64,000 nucleotides of DNA from Psychrobacter sp. P11F6 (GCF_001435295.1 NZ_CM003594.1:1-64000), one strand, 5' to 3'; shown: positions 40,946 through 50,270, numbered from the stretch's first letter. Notes: generated by a model not told the origin, from the sequence alone. Translations and numbers: made by a program.

Positions 40946-41650
40946 ATGACCGTGCACAAGCAGCGAACATTGGGCATCATCGGTGGTATGAGTTGGGAGA
41001 GTAGCGAAAGCTATTATCGGTTGATAAATGAGGGTGTCAAGGATAAGCTGGGTGGCTTACATTCAGCAGATTTATTCATACATAGCGTGGACTTTGCGTT
41101 GATTAATAAGCACCAAGAGCAAGATGAATGGGCAGCGCTGGGTGTAATCATGGCCAGCAGTGCTCAGCGTTTGCAAGCCGCTGGCGTACAAGGGCTCATG
41201 ATTGCCTCTAATACGATGCATAAATTACTCGATGATGTGCAAGCCGCGACGCATTTACCTGTTATTCATATCGCTGATGCCACTATTGCCGCCATCAAAA
41301 AACAGAATCTGTCTAAAATTGCCTTACTGGGCACTCAGTTTACGATGACGGAAGATTTTTATAGGCAGCGTTTGGTGGATGCAGGGCTTCAAGTGTTGAT
41401 ACCAGAGAGTGATGCGCGAGCAGAGGTACATCGAATTATCAAAAAAGAGCTATGCATTGGTCAATTTAAAGACAGCTCGCGTCAGTATTATCAGCAGGTG
41501 ATTAAAGATTTAGCAGATCAAGGCGCAGAGGGCGTCATCTTAGGCTGTACAGAAATTGGACTGCTCATTAAACAAGCAGATAGCCCCATTCCCGTATTTG
41601 ATACCACGGTGATTCATGCAGCGGCAGCGGTGGATTTCTTACTAGAGTAG
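40946..41650 (+). CDS. Aspartate/glutamate racemase family protein (YgeA-like)
   Basis: Cofactor-independent amino-acid racemase fold, 234 aa. The N-terminal TLGIIGGMSWESSESYYRLI is typical. The second catalytic cysteine is present (LGCTEIGLL, Cys 201), but the first position reads ASNTMHK with Ser 88 in place of Cys. E. coli YgeA has Thr there, so this belongs to the one-Cys subgroup with broad or altered specificity. AAGG lies 7 nt before the ATG. Confidence 0.88.
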   Translation: MTVHKQRTLGIIGGMSWESSESYYRLINEGVKDKLGGLHSADLFIHSVDFALINKHQEQDEWAALGVIMASSAQRLQAAGVQGLMIASNTMHKLLDDVQAATHLPVIHIADATIAAIKKQNLSKIALLGTQFTMTEDFYRQRLVDAGLQVLIPESDARAEVHRIIKKELCIGQFKDSSRQYYQQVIKDLADQGAEGVILGCTEIGLLIKQADSPIPVFDTTVIHAAAAVDFLLE

Positions 41651-41675
41651 CGCGGACTGATAAAAGTATTTAAGC

Positions 41676-42719
41676 CTATAACGTTTTGACCAAGCGCTCT
41701 AACAGCTCAATCGTGCGCTCTTGTCTGACCAAAGCGACGCCTTGTCCTGCCCATAAAGACTGATATTCTGGGTCAAGATTATTGGTCGCATGACCACGCA
41801 AAAATTTGGTCATCGCATTTAATTGTGGATAGGGCGGTAGCTCATGCGCGCTTTCAAAGCGAGCAAAATCACGCAAATAATTATTTAATAAACCACGAGC
41901 CTGCTTACCTGAAAACAGTCTCGTTAAGCGTGTCTCAGCACTGCGTTTATTTTCACTAGCATCAAGTAGTGCTTGTTTATAAATATCATTAATACCGCAT
42001 TTATCTGTGGTCAAAAATGCCGTTCCGATTTGCGCTAGCTCAGCGCCAGCCGTTTGCACTGCTTTGATATCTTGCCCAGTCATGATGCCACCTGCTGCAA
42101 TTAACGGAATATCGGTACACGCGCGCGTTTGACTAATTAGCGTCAATAATCCCAATGGATCGTTTTCACTTTGCGTAAGCCAGCCACCGCGATGCCCACC
42201 CGCTTCGACCCCTTGTACACATACCGCATCAGCACCAATATCGCTCCATGCTTTCGCTTCTAATGGATGATTTGCCGTCCCGATGACGCGCGTGCCTAGA
42301 CCTTGCAGATGCTGAACTTGCTCGGCGCTGATAATGCCAAAGGTAAAGCTAGCGACGGCGACTGGATTGTCATAGAGCACTTGTACCTGATCCGCGAAGC
42401 TTAGCGCTGGGCGTTCAGGTAGCGCAAACTCGATATTGTTTTCTTCATAGTAATGACTTAGCCAAGCAGGGATTTTGGTATCAAAGGTGCTCGACTCATG
42501 CTCAGACAACACCATTAGATTGATCATAAAAGGGCGATCGGTGAGCGATTTAATGGTGTTAATATGGCTATGCAAAACCTCTGGCGGCGTCATGCCCGAT
42601 CCCAATGAACCCAGTCCACCAAAGTTACTCACCGTCGCTGCAAGCTCAGGGGTGGTTGCGCCTGCCATCGGCGCTTGCACGATAGGGTAGGTCAAATTAA
42701 GGGTATTCAGTAAGGTCAT
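41676..42719 (-). CDS. Nitronate monooxygenase (2-nitropropane dioxygenase-like)
   Basis: FMN-dependent TIM-barrel enzyme that oxidises nitronates, 347 aa. It has PIVQAPMAGATTPELAATVS, GGLGSLGSGM, the FMN and catalytic-His segment VCVQGVEAGGHRGGW, and PLIAAGGIMTGQDI. AAGGAAG lies 6 nt before the ATG. It converges with the racemase gene, with stops 25 bp apart. Confidence 0.9.
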   Translation of the reverse strand: MTLLNTLNLTYPIVQAPMAGATTPELAATVSNFGGLGSLGSGMTPPEVLHSHINTIKSLTDRPFMINLMVLSEHESSTFDTKIPAWLSHYYEENNIEFALPERPALSFADQVQVLYDNPVAVASFTFGIISAEQVQHLQGLGTRVIGTANHPLEAKAWSDIGADAVCVQGVEAGGHRGGWLTQSENDPLGLLTLISQTRACTDIPLIAAGGIMTGQDIKAVQTAGAELAQIGTAFLTTDKCGINDIYKQALLDASENKRSAETRLTRLFSGKQARGLLNNYLRDFARFESAHELPPYPQLNAMTKFLRGHATNNLDPEYQSLWAGQGVALVRQERTIELLERLVKTL

Positions 42720-42829
42720 GACGGGCTTCCTTTTTATTTTGTTAAAATAGTTGCAATACTTACTTTAGCAAAGCTAAGAGTGAGTTTTGGCTACGAAGTG
42801 GTAGCCAAATAAAAGAAACTGAATAAAAT

Positions 42830-44626
42830 TTAATAGAATATTTGATCCATCTTTTCTTTCACTTTTCGGAATTCATACTCATCCAAAATTATACTAGATT
42901 TAATAAACTCAAGGATAACTGAAAAATATTTCTTATCAGTTTTAAAGAAATTCGTCACAGAAGTTTCAGTATCTCCACGAGATGTATATAAATTTAGCAA
43001 AGCCATAATAATTTGATTGAATAACGAATTTAAAGCATCTCTATAATCATCAGGTCTATCTTTGTCGAAAAATGAACCAGTGAGAGTATCGCTAGTAAGG
43101 TCAGATATCCATTCCGTGCTACTACTATCTAATTTGATATCTATTTGTTGACGATTGTATTTTATAATAAAACCTATTATAGCAATAACACATAATCGAC
43201 CGTTTTTAGCTATATTGGAAGGTTTTTCACTCAAGTTTGATAGTTTTACAAAGTCATCGTAGTAGTTCGCCAGCTGCAACAAATCTACAAGTGTATCTTT
43301 ATCATGGTTACGTTTAAAAATACTGTTATAAGTCCCACGGTCAGAAAAAATTTTCTTCTTATTACTTCGAGCTGTTCCCGGACGTTGTAGTAGAACACTG
43401 AGAATCAATTGTCCTAATGCATCATTTTTTATTTTTTGCCAACTTTGGATATTCTTTTTTCTTAAAATACCTTCCCCACGTTTAATTTCAAGATATATTT
43501 TAGGCTCATAAGCTTTTAAATCTTGCTGTAAGTTTCTCTGTTCAGGATAATTAGATTTTAAATCTCTATCCGAAATAGGCTTCTGTGAGTTTGATGCTTC
43601 AGCAATTTCAGAGATAAAAACATTAAAATAATCTTCTCCTCCATGATCTGGCTTGACGATCTTGCAAGATATTGGGAAGTCTAGATCTTCGTTCGAACCT
43701 TTGTAAGAACCTAATATAGTTGTAGTTTGACACCCATTAATAATTGAAAAATCTTCTAACTTGATGTTATCACCATCTAGGTGAAAGTCTTTGCAACCAA
43801 TGATAATTCCATTATTCAAGAACCAGAATTTGTCTCTTTTTTTCTTAAGGGAACTATTAATTTGATCATCAATTTTCTTATTCCTAACGAAATATCTAAA
43901 ATTTTGTTCAAATAGACCTTCGTCTCTATATTTATCATAAAGATTCCTAACTGAAAGAGCAGAAATATTGACCAGCAAACCATTATCACCGTTTTTGATA
44001 AATCCATGCTCTTTGTATATATCTACTTTTCCTTCCCTTACATATCTTTGTCCATTCTCAAAATTTTTTATTTGCTGTTCAACTTCGTTTTTATAAAAGA
44101 TAGATACTTCAAAGTCTTCAAGCTCTTCTATTTTTTTTAGATGTAAAGATATCTCATCGCGATACTCTTCAGATTTGTTAGTATTAATGAACAATACTAG
44201 CTCTATAGAAAAATTTTCATCTTCTACTGCGTCATCGTATTTTTCACGATATATGCGTCTTAAGTTCTTATTATATGACCCTACCTTATCATTTCTGAAA
44301 TCTTTTACTGTTTGAGCCATTTTAGTGAAAATATCTTTTATCTCATCTTTTGAACTAAAATCTTTGACATTTTTGGATTGAATTAAAACTAAGCTTTTGT
44401 ATATATCACCTTCGTTTACGGCTATAAGATCAACTCCACCATCGTTTGCACCATCAGTATAGGAGTTTCTAAAATCAGTAACATCAAACCTACCTTCGTT
44501 ATAAAAATATTTGTAGCATATAGTGCCGAATAAGAGCTCATCAGATAAATTAATGTCTATTTTATTCTTTGAAACAGATAACTCTTCTCTACTTATATCT
44601 ATATATTGTTGCACAATATCACTCAT
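42830..44626 (-). CDS. AIPR-type abortive infection protein
   Basis: A 598-aa protein with the AIPR (abortive infection phage resistance) hallmark: KFWFLNNGIIIGC near 266-278 followed by SIINGCQTT near 294-302. The N-terminus has a restriction-endonuclease-like pattern DGGVD (62-66) and LIQSKN (81-86), consistent with a PD-(D/E)xK nuclease fold where Gln replaces Glu. The gene is strikingly AT-rich (many AAA, AAT and ATA codons) compared with the core genes on both sides, suggesting horizontal gain. It appears to stand alone with no methyltransferase. AAGG lies 10 nt before the ATG. A phage-defence role is inferred from the family. Confidence 0.82.
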   Translation of the reverse strand: MSDIVQQYIDISREELSVSKNKIDINLSDELLFGTICYKYFYNEGRFDVTDFRNSYTDGANDGGVDLIAVNEGDIYKSLVLIQSKNVKDFSSKDEIKDIFTKMAQTVKDFRNDKVGSYNKNLRRIYREKYDDAVEDENFSIELVLFINTNKSEEYRDEISLHLKKIEELEDFEVSIFYKNEVEQQIKNFENGQRYVREGKVDIYKEHGFIKNGDNGLLVNISALSVRNLYDKYRDEGLFEQNFRYFVRNKKIDDQINSSLKKKRDKFWFLNNGIIIGCKDFHLDGDNIKLEDFSIINGCQTTTILGSYKGSNEDLDFPISCKIVKPDHGGEDYFNVFISEIAEASNSQKPISDRDLKSNYPEQRNLQQDLKAYEPKIYLEIKRGEGILRKKNIQSWQKIKNDALGQLILSVLLQRPGTARSNKKKIFSDRGTYNSIFKRNHDKDTLVDLLQLANYYDDFVKLSNLSEKPSNIAKNGRLCVIAIIGFIIKYNRQQIDIKLDSSSTEWISDLTSDTLTGSFFDKDRPDDYRDALNSLFNQIIMALLNLYTSRGDTETSVTNFFKTDKKYFSVILEFIKSSIILDEYEFRKVKEKMDQIFY

Positions 44627-44775
44627 AACTAATTGACCTTATGTCTATTTCAAAACTTTGCTATTAGCAATATTTTGATAAATGTTATGAACATACAATA
44701 TTTGTTGACAGATAACAACGAAATTATTCATATAGAGTCTTGATTGAAATGAGTGATCACTTAAAATTATATGAT

Positions 44776-44826
44776 AAAAAAGGTCAACTCCTAAACTATC
44801 AAAAAGATAATTCAGAAAACTGACCT
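44776..44826 (-). terminator. Terminator after the DsrE gene, in the AIPR leader
   Basis: On the minus strand AGGTCA and TGACCT flank a 34-nt loop with an inner TATC/GATA stem, followed by a T-run. It lies directly after the DsrE stop. Its second arm (TTGACCTT) is also the exact complement of the octamer AAGGTCAA (44640-44633) that carries the AIPR Shine-Dalgarno. Confidence 0.5.
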
Positions 44827-44858
44827 ATTTTTATAAACTTATAGCTTAGCTTAAATGA

Positions 44859-45236
44859 TCAATTCAACTGCAAAGATCCCTTCGCATTCATCAGCAGCTC
44901 AACCACATCATCACCACTGATCACTTCAAAGCGCTTGTCGATGTCTGATTCTTCCACGCCGTTGTGCTTCATGCAAGCGCCGCAGACCAATACTTGACCG
45001 CCGTTCTCGATAAAGGCTTCTAACAATTCGCCCGCAGGTTCAAATGGCGCGCCAATATTGACACTGTCTAAAGCGTTGGGCAATGCCAAATGTACCGCGT
45101 CCACCATCAATATCACTGAGGCAGAATGACCTTTTTTAAGTGCGACACCTGCCATAGTAAATGCTAAGGTGATTTTGCTTGGATTTGATTCACTATTATC
45201 AAATAACGTACCGACATAATCCGTCGTGTTAGCCAT
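44859..45236 (-). CDS. DsrE family protein
   Basis: Small cytoplasmic protein, 125 aa, of the DsrE/DsrF-like fold linked to sulfur relay. It shows ITLAFTMAGVALKKGHSASV and a conserved loop QVLVCGACMKHNGV with two cysteines that could be the sulfur carrier. AAGGAG lies 6 nt before the ATG. The partner proteins of a Tus or Dsr system are not nearby, so the role is open. Confidence 0.82.
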   Translation of the reverse strand: MANTTDYVGTLFDNSESNPSKITLAFTMAGVALKKGHSASVILMVDAVHLALPNALDSVNIGAPFEPAGELLEAFIENGGQVLVCGACMKHNGVEESDIDKRFEVISGDDVVELLMNAKGSLQLN

Positions 45237-45419
45237 ATTATTCTCCTTATAAGACTGTTTTAATTAAATAGTATTTAGTTGAGCTGAGTATGATGCTCAT
45301 TACTATCCTAGCATTTAATATATATATTTATATAATGTATTGTTAGGAAATAGTAGTTATAAGGTTAACTGATTGTGAATAGGTGTTTGTGACTTATGAA
45401 TCACGTTAAAAAATAAATG

Positions 45420-45962
45420 CTAACTTTGCGGTGGCCACGGGCGATCAGCATCACTGACGATCCATTCTGCCACATAGCCACTCGGTGGCAACTGCCAATC
45501 TGCTTGCCCCAATGAGGCTAGTACACGTGCTGTTTCTATCACCTTACCTTTTTCAGTCACGCCCGTCCGCAGTAGAGCAGAGGAGCAAGGTTTGCCCTTT
45601 ACCCACATCGACTGCTCGATATATATCCAACGCTCATCGAAGCCGACAATATGCGTTTTCATGGTGACCTTATCAAAAGCGCGAATACGTTTGCGATATT
45701 GGATGGTACTGCCAGCGACGACCAAACCCCAACGCTGCTTGAGCAGTTGACGTCCAAGCCCGCTACGCACCGCGAAGTCAGTACGACCCATATCAAAAAG
45801 GGTAAGTACGCGACCATTATTCATCTCTAAGAAATTATCAATATCTGTCAGACGACAGCGAAAGCTAATCTCACTCGTATCTTTAAACGTTAAGGTATTG
45901 CCTTTTTTGACTTGTAGCGCGGCGTGGGCGATGGTGCTGGCATAACGGATAAATGGATACAT
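45420..45962 (-). CDS. Acyl-CoA thioesterase family protein (hot-dog fold)
   Basis: 180 aa. The pattern RCRLTDIDNFLEMNNGRVLT followed by LFDMGRTDF matches 4-hydroxybenzoyl-CoA thioesterase-like (THEM6-type) proteins, where Asp and Asn start the catalytic helix. STIQYRKRIRAFDKVTM is the typical beta-strand region. It probably hydrolyses an acyl-CoA; the substrate is unknown. It precedes an alpha/beta hydrolase gene on the same strand. Confidence 0.82.
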   Translation of the reverse strand: MYPFIRYASTIAHAALQVKKGNTLTFKDTSEISFRCRLTDIDNFLEMNNGRVLTLFDMGRTDFAVRSGLGRQLLKQRWGLVVAGSTIQYRKRIRAFDKVTMKTHIVGFDERWIYIEQSMWVKGKPCSSALLRTGVTEKGKVIETARVLASLGQADWQLPPSGYVAEWIVSDADRPWPPQS

Positions 45963-46006
45963 AGTGCAATCTCAAAAGAGTAAAAGGTAAGGTGAGTATT
46001 CTTATT

Positions 46007-47071
46007 TTAGGGCTTATTAGATGCTACACCGATATGATTAAAATAAGCGCTGACAGTTTCAGGTATCCAGTTGATATCAAATCTTGATTTTTTATAAAGA
46101 TGAGGTGATTTGTCTTTGTCAGAGCGATAACGAATAAAACCCACATGCCCGCCATGCTCAGTGTCTAAGATAGTGACACTGTTAGACACATCATTCGGCG
46201 TGGCGGTAAAACCAAGGAAGGGGTCGTCTTTGGCACTAATGAGTAACAATGGCTTCGTCACTTTTATTAAATAAGGCAGGGCTGATGAGGCTTGATAGTA
46301 GTGATTGTTAGAGCGATAGCCATGACGCGGCGCGGTAAAGATATCGTCAAAGTCACTGATGCGATTGACCGCTTTGATCGAGTCAATCTCTTCTTTGCTG
46401 ATGTCATTGGCTAAGGCTTTTTTGATAATCGGGTTGAGCAAATAAGGGGTGTAGATGCGATGACTCAAAAAGCTGTGCATACTAAGGGCAGCGGAGGACA
46501 TATCAACTGGCGCAGAAATCACAGCCGCGCCTTGGCAGATTGCTTTATCACCATATTCGCCCATGTATTTCGCCAACGCGTTACCACCCAGCGACACCCC
46601 AGCCGCATAGATATTGGCGTATTGCTGACTTAGATTTTGCAGCGCGTGATGCACTTCATCCGTGTCACCCGCATTATAAAAAACTCGACCATTAGCAGGA
46701 ATGCCGCCACAACTGCGGAAGTGCGCCACCACAAAATGCCAGCCTTGCGCATGTATTTGATGCGCCAAAGCACGTGCATAATGGCTGTCGCTACTGCCTT
46801 CCATACCATGGAATAGCACGATTAATGGCGTTTGTTCACGCTCGCTGTTTTCTACGGTGGCGATAGGATGCGCATCATAAAAGTCATAAGCAATATCACT
46901 TTCATCCAACGAGTCTTTTTCGACCACACGGCGATAAGTGGGCGTTTTGGGCGCAAAAAACTTAGGCAAGATGCTTTGCAGGTGCGGATTGGTCAGCCAA
47001 AAGGGCGGTTTAAAAGGTGCTGGAGAGAAGGATTGGCTCGGTTTTGACGTTGGCGAATTTGAGGTTGGCAT
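46007..47071 (-). CDS. YheT-family alpha/beta hydrolase
   Basis: 354 aa. The entry PPFWLTNPHLQSILPKFF, oxyanion-hole HGMEGSSDSHYARALA, the HFRSCGG segment, nucleophile elbow AAGVSLGGNALAKYMG and C-terminal catalytic His in TEHGGHVGFI are as in YheT/EMB8-type hydrolases. Esterase activity is likely. There is no clear ribosome binding site. Confidence 0.88.
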   Translation of the reverse strand: MPTSNSPTSKPSQSFSPAPFKPPFWLTNPHLQSILPKFFAPKTPTYRRVVEKDSLDESDIAYDFYDAHPIATVENSEREQTPLIVLFHGMEGSSDSHYARALAHQIHAQGWHFVVAHFRSCGGIPANGRVFYNAGDTDEVHHALQNLSQQYANIYAAGVSLGGNALAKYMGEYGDKAICQGAAVISAPVDMSSAALSMHSFLSHRIYTPYLLNPIIKKALANDISKEEIDSIKAVNRISDFDDIFTAPRHGYRSNNHYYQASSALPYLIKVTKPLLLISAKDDPFLGFTATPNDVSNSVTILDTEHGGHVGFIRYRSDKDKSPHLYKKSRFDINWIPETVSAYFNHIGVASNKP

Positions 47072-47185
47072 ATATGAGTCTTATTTTATGTTTATTAAAA
47101 ATCGTTGTGAATAATCATAGCTTTATCATACCCATGGCAGTTATCAAAACCAATAAGATTTAGTGAATGCTCAGTGAACGCATGA

Positions 47186-47797
47186 TTACTCATTCAATTT
47201 TTCCGACGCATCTAATACGCGCCCATCCATCGCTAGACGTTCTTTTAAATGGTTGATATCTGCCTCAGCAATCGTCACGGTCAATGTCACTTGTTTACTA
47301 TAAGCGACATCATCGATACTGCCATTTAAACTTTCGACCACATAGCGGCATTGCGCTTCGGTGGCAAATTCTGCCAGTATTTGTACTTGTACCATTGGCA
47401 CATAAGGCAGTAATATCATCTGGTCGACGACTGCTTGCGCTGCGCCTGCATAAGCACGGGTTAGACCGCCTGCGCCCAGTTTAATACCACCAAAATAACG
47501 CACGACGATGATAATGACGTTACCGATCGCTTTATGTTGCAACACATTTAATATCGGGCGACCTGCCGTACCATTTGGCTCGCCATCATCATCAAAACCA
47601 GCACTAGTGGTGTTATTGGGATCGCCAATGATATACGCCCAGCAGTGGTGGCGCGCATCAGCATATTGTTGACGCAGCTGTTCCACGTGAAACATTGCTT
47701 GTTCACGCGAAGTGACTGGATAAGCGTAAGCAATAAACTCGGATTTTTTAATTTCTAAGCGCGCAGTGACAGCACGTTTTAGCGTTTGATAGCTCAT
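47186..47797 (-). CDS. yigZ: YigZ/IMPACT family protein
   Basis: 203 aa. The UPF0029 N-terminal domain shows HHCWAYIIG, DDGEPNGTAGRPIL and VRYFGGIKLGAGGLTRAYA, followed by an EF-G-like C-terminal ferredoxin domain. The molecular role in bacteria is unclear; a link to translation is suggested by the domains. A perfect-consensus parS 16-mer (47679-47694) lies within the gene. Confidence 0.9.
   Translation of the reverse strand: MSYQTLKRAVTARLEIKKSEFIAYAYPVTSREQAMFHVEQLRQQYADARHHCWAYIIGDPNNTTSAGFDDDGEPNGTAGRPILNVLQHKAIGNVIIIVVRYFGGIKLGAGGLTRAYAGAAQAVVDQMILLPYVPMVQVQILAEFATEAQCRYVVESLNGSIDDVAYSKQVTLTVTIAEADINHLKERLAMDGRVLDASEKLNE
47679..47694. other. parS site inside yigZ
   Basis: TGTTCCACGTGAAACA matches the consensus TGTTNCACGTGAAACA at all defined positions. 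Confidence 0.7.
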
Positions 47798-47993
47798 ATT
47801 TCATCAGGTCTAGGTTGGATATGGTAAACTTGTCTAACTTTCACTGTCGTCCGTATTGGGCGCAGTGTTCATTTAATTTTTTATTATAGTACCACTTCTG
47901 ACCCATGAAGATAGCGGACAAGCTCAGTGCGAGTGCTGGTGTCGTTAGCTGCTACGGTAAAGTAGGTATCATCAAACGAATGGTAGGCAATAT

Positions 47994-48698
47994 ATGCGTC
48001 TAGATAAATTTTTGAGTAAAGCCACTGAGCTATCGCGTAAAGAATCCAAAAAAATTCTGCACGCTGGTGAAGTGACGGTAAATGATCAGGTCATCAAAGA
48101 CCCAGGTGTCCATGTCGATGTGGTCAATGACGATGTGATTTGGGCAGGCGAGCCACTATCGGTCGCTGCGGGCAGTCGTTATATTCTATTACATAAGCCT
48201 GAAGGCTTTGAATGTACGCTGAAAGTAAAAGAGCATCCAATTGTCACTGAGCTGATTGCGGTGCCAGAGCTTGGTAGTTTGCGCATTGCAGGGCGTCTCG
48301 ATGTTGATACGACTGGCGCATTACTGATGAGTGATGATGGTAAATGGTTGCACCGTGTCACCAGCCCTAAGCATGAACATGCCAAAATTTATGAGCTGAC
48401 TTTAGCAGATGCGATGGATGAAGCGGCGCAAGCCAATGCCGTCAAAGAAGTTGCTGAAGGCATTCTTTTAGAAGGCGACCACGAAGAAACAAAACCTGCT
48501 GTTCTCGAATTTATTGATGAGACGCATGCACGTTTGACGCTTGAGCAAGGTAAATATCATCAAGTAAAACGGATGATGGGTTACTTTGGTAATAGAGTGG
48601 TTGAGCTGCATCGCGCTAGTGTCGGTCACATTACTTTGGAAGGATTAGAGAAAGGCGACAGTCGCTTTTTAACACCTGAAGAAGTGGCTAAGTTCTAA
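47994..48698 (+). CDS. rsuA: 16S rRNA pseudouridine(516) synthase
   Basis: 234 aa. The N-terminal S4 RNA-binding domain is MRLDKFLSKATELSRKESKK, and the catalytic motif GRLDVDTTGALLMSDDG carries the essential Asp. The C-terminal EGKYHQVKRMM (as EQGKYHQVKRMMGYFG) is typical of RsuA. TAGG lies 6 nt before the ATG. It is divergent from yigZ. Confidence 0.9.
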   Translation: MRLDKFLSKATELSRKESKKILHAGEVTVNDQVIKDPGVHVDVVNDDVIWAGEPLSVAAGSRYILLHKPEGFECTLKVKEHPIVTELIAVPELGSLRIAGRLDVDTTGALLMSDDGKWLHRVTSPKHEHAKIYELTLADAMDEAAQANAVKEVAEGILLEGDHEETKPAVLEFIDETHARLTLEQGKYHQVKRMMGYFGNRVVELHRASVGHITLEGLEKGDSRFLTPEEVAKF

Positions 48699-48965
48699 GT
48701 TTTTCATCTTGAAATGAACTCGCAAGCACATCCTTACCATCAGCAGCCACTTCACGTGTGCTGCTTTTTTTGACCGTAGTATTTGACCATGGTTTTTGAC
48801 TATCACTTTTACCCTGTTATGTCTCGCGTGCACACTGTGTTGCCTATCTCTTAAAGCTCAGTAGCAGTTTTGCAAAATTGAGCCGTTAAACCTTTGCAAA
48901 AGTATTCCTTGTGCTAAAGTCTGCCTATCTTTTTTTAATCTATTTTTTTACATAATATCGTTATC
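48699..48965. other. rsuA-dsbC spacer, left part
   Basis: Contains the rsuA terminator (48742-48771) and an AT-rich stretch with no gene. The right part, from 48966, is occupied by the 16-bp repeat array. Confidence 0.5.
48742..48771 (+). terminator. rsuA terminator
   Basis: Stem AGCAGCCAC / GTGTGCTGCT with one bulge, 5-nt loop, seven T residues. Confidence 0.8.
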
Positions 48966-49125
48966 TTTATTAAAAGTAGCTATTGTTAAAAACCTATATT
49001 GTTAGAAGCGAGCATTATTAGAAACAGCTATTCTTAAGATTGAGTGTTGTTAAAATTAAAGGTTATTAAAAATCGTTGTTACTGAAACGCGCTGTTATTA
49101 AAAGCTGTTTTTGTTGAAACCAGAT
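48966..49125. repeat. Ten degenerate 16-bp tandem units before dsbC
   Basis: Units of exactly 16 bp start at 48966, 48982, 48998, 49014, 49030, 49046, 49062, 49078, 49094 and 49110. The consensus is RTTRTTAAAA plus six variable bases. TT at positions 2-3, T at 6 and A at 10 never vary; the last six bases are free. The array ends 12 bp before the dsbC GTG start. The period is about 1.5 DNA turns and is not a codon multiple. Confidence 0.8.
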
Positions 49126-49137
49126 AGGACTGTCTCT

Positions 49138-50202
49138 GTGAAATCATCTCTATTAAAATCTGCCAGTTTAATTGGCGCCATGTTATTGGCAACCACCGCT
49201 TGTGCCCAGTCTAGTGATACTGCCGCTACTAACCAAAAAGCGAGCCAGAGTACTCAAAATACAAAAGCCGCTGGCACCGTTAGCAAGTCTGTTGACAGTC
49301 GCTTGCGCCAATTGCTCACTCAGGCAGGGATCAAAACACAAATCAGCTCTATTGTGCCGTCCAACTTACCCAATATGTATCAAGTCAATTTGGCGGGGCA
49401 GTTGCCTTTGCATATCACTGAAGATGGCAAATATGTCATTCAAGGCGAGCTACAAAAGAATCCAAGCAAGCGTGTAGTCACCAAGACACCAGCGCGTAGC
49501 ACCAGTGCGCAGTCAGGCAAACCTGTCAGTGCGAGTGTTAAAGCTGATATATTGGCAAATATGGATGCGCTGAAAAATATGAGCACTAAGACGCCGTTCT
49601 TTTATACCGCAGTGCCAGGCGTGATTTGGGGTGCGACATTAGAAGGCGTGCCTTTTTTACTATCGGATGATGCACAGTATATTACTGATGGCGAGATTTC
49701 TGTTATCGAAAATGGTCAATTCATCGGACTCGATGAGCAGTTTGAGAAGCGTAAAAATCAGTCTGTGTTTGCAACTTTAGATGAAAGCCAGCTGATTAAT
49801 TATCCAGCGACCGGCACTGAGAGAGCCGTTATTTATGTGGCAAATGATGTCAATTGTCCTTACTGCCGCCGCTTGCATCAGCAGCTACCGATGCTTAATG
49901 CCAAAGGTGTGACGGTCAAAACCATTGGTTATCCGATATACGAGCAGTCCCCTGAGCAAATGCGTGGCATTTGGTGCCAAGGTGACGAGGACAGCCGCCG
50001 TAAAGCTTTTGATAAAGCAATGTTGCAGGGTGAGATGACACCTGCACCAGCAAGTTGTAAAGCCGATCATGTAACGCCCAATCGTGAAAAAGCAGCAGGG
50101 CTTGCGGTGATGGCAACGCCTGCTATCTACCGTGAAGATGGCGTGCTTTATCAAGCGAGCTTTGAGAGTCCTGAGTTTTTAGAATTTTTGGGCGTACAGT
50201 AG
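49138..50202 (+). CDS. dsbC: DsbC-type thiol:disulfide isomerase
   Basis: Periplasmic disulfide isomerase or reductase, 354 aa from the GTG at 49138 (AGGA 8 nt upstream; the frame is open to a TTG at 49111). The signal sequence LKSASLIGAMLLATTACAQS may be lipoprotein-like. Then comes a Ser/Thr/Gln-rich linker, a DsbC-like N-terminal dimerisation region and a thioredoxin fold with VNCPYCRRLH active site and cis-Pro in MATPAIYREDG. It is longer than E. coli DsbC because of the linker and an apparent second N-terminal-type segment (residues about 125-215). Confidence 0.85.
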   Translation: MKSSLLKSASLIGAMLLATTACAQSSDTAATNQKASQSTQNTKAAGTVSKSVDSRLRQLLTQAGIKTQISSIVPSNLPNMYQVNLAGQLPLHITEDGKYVIQGELQKNPSKRVVTKTPARSTSAQSGKPVSASVKADILANMDALKNMSTKTPFFYTAVPGVIWGATLEGVPFLLSDDAQYITDGEISVIENGQFIGLDEQFEKRKNQSVFATLDESQLINYPATGTERAVIYVANDVNCPYCRRLHQQLPMLNAKGVTVKTIGYPIYEQSPEQMRGIWCQGDEDSRRKAFDKAMLQGEMTPAPASCKADHVTPNREKAAGLAVMATPAIYREDGVLYQASFESPEFLEFLGVQ

Positions 50203-50270
50203 CTCACATAGATGTTGAATAAAGTTATGAATAAAAAATGTGTTAAGAAATGATATTTCTGAATATTAAT

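Noticed and set aside
48966..49125. Possible CRISPR array before dsbC
   Set aside because: The 16-bp units are contiguous and degenerate, there are no spacers of constant length between conserved repeats, and no cas genes are present.
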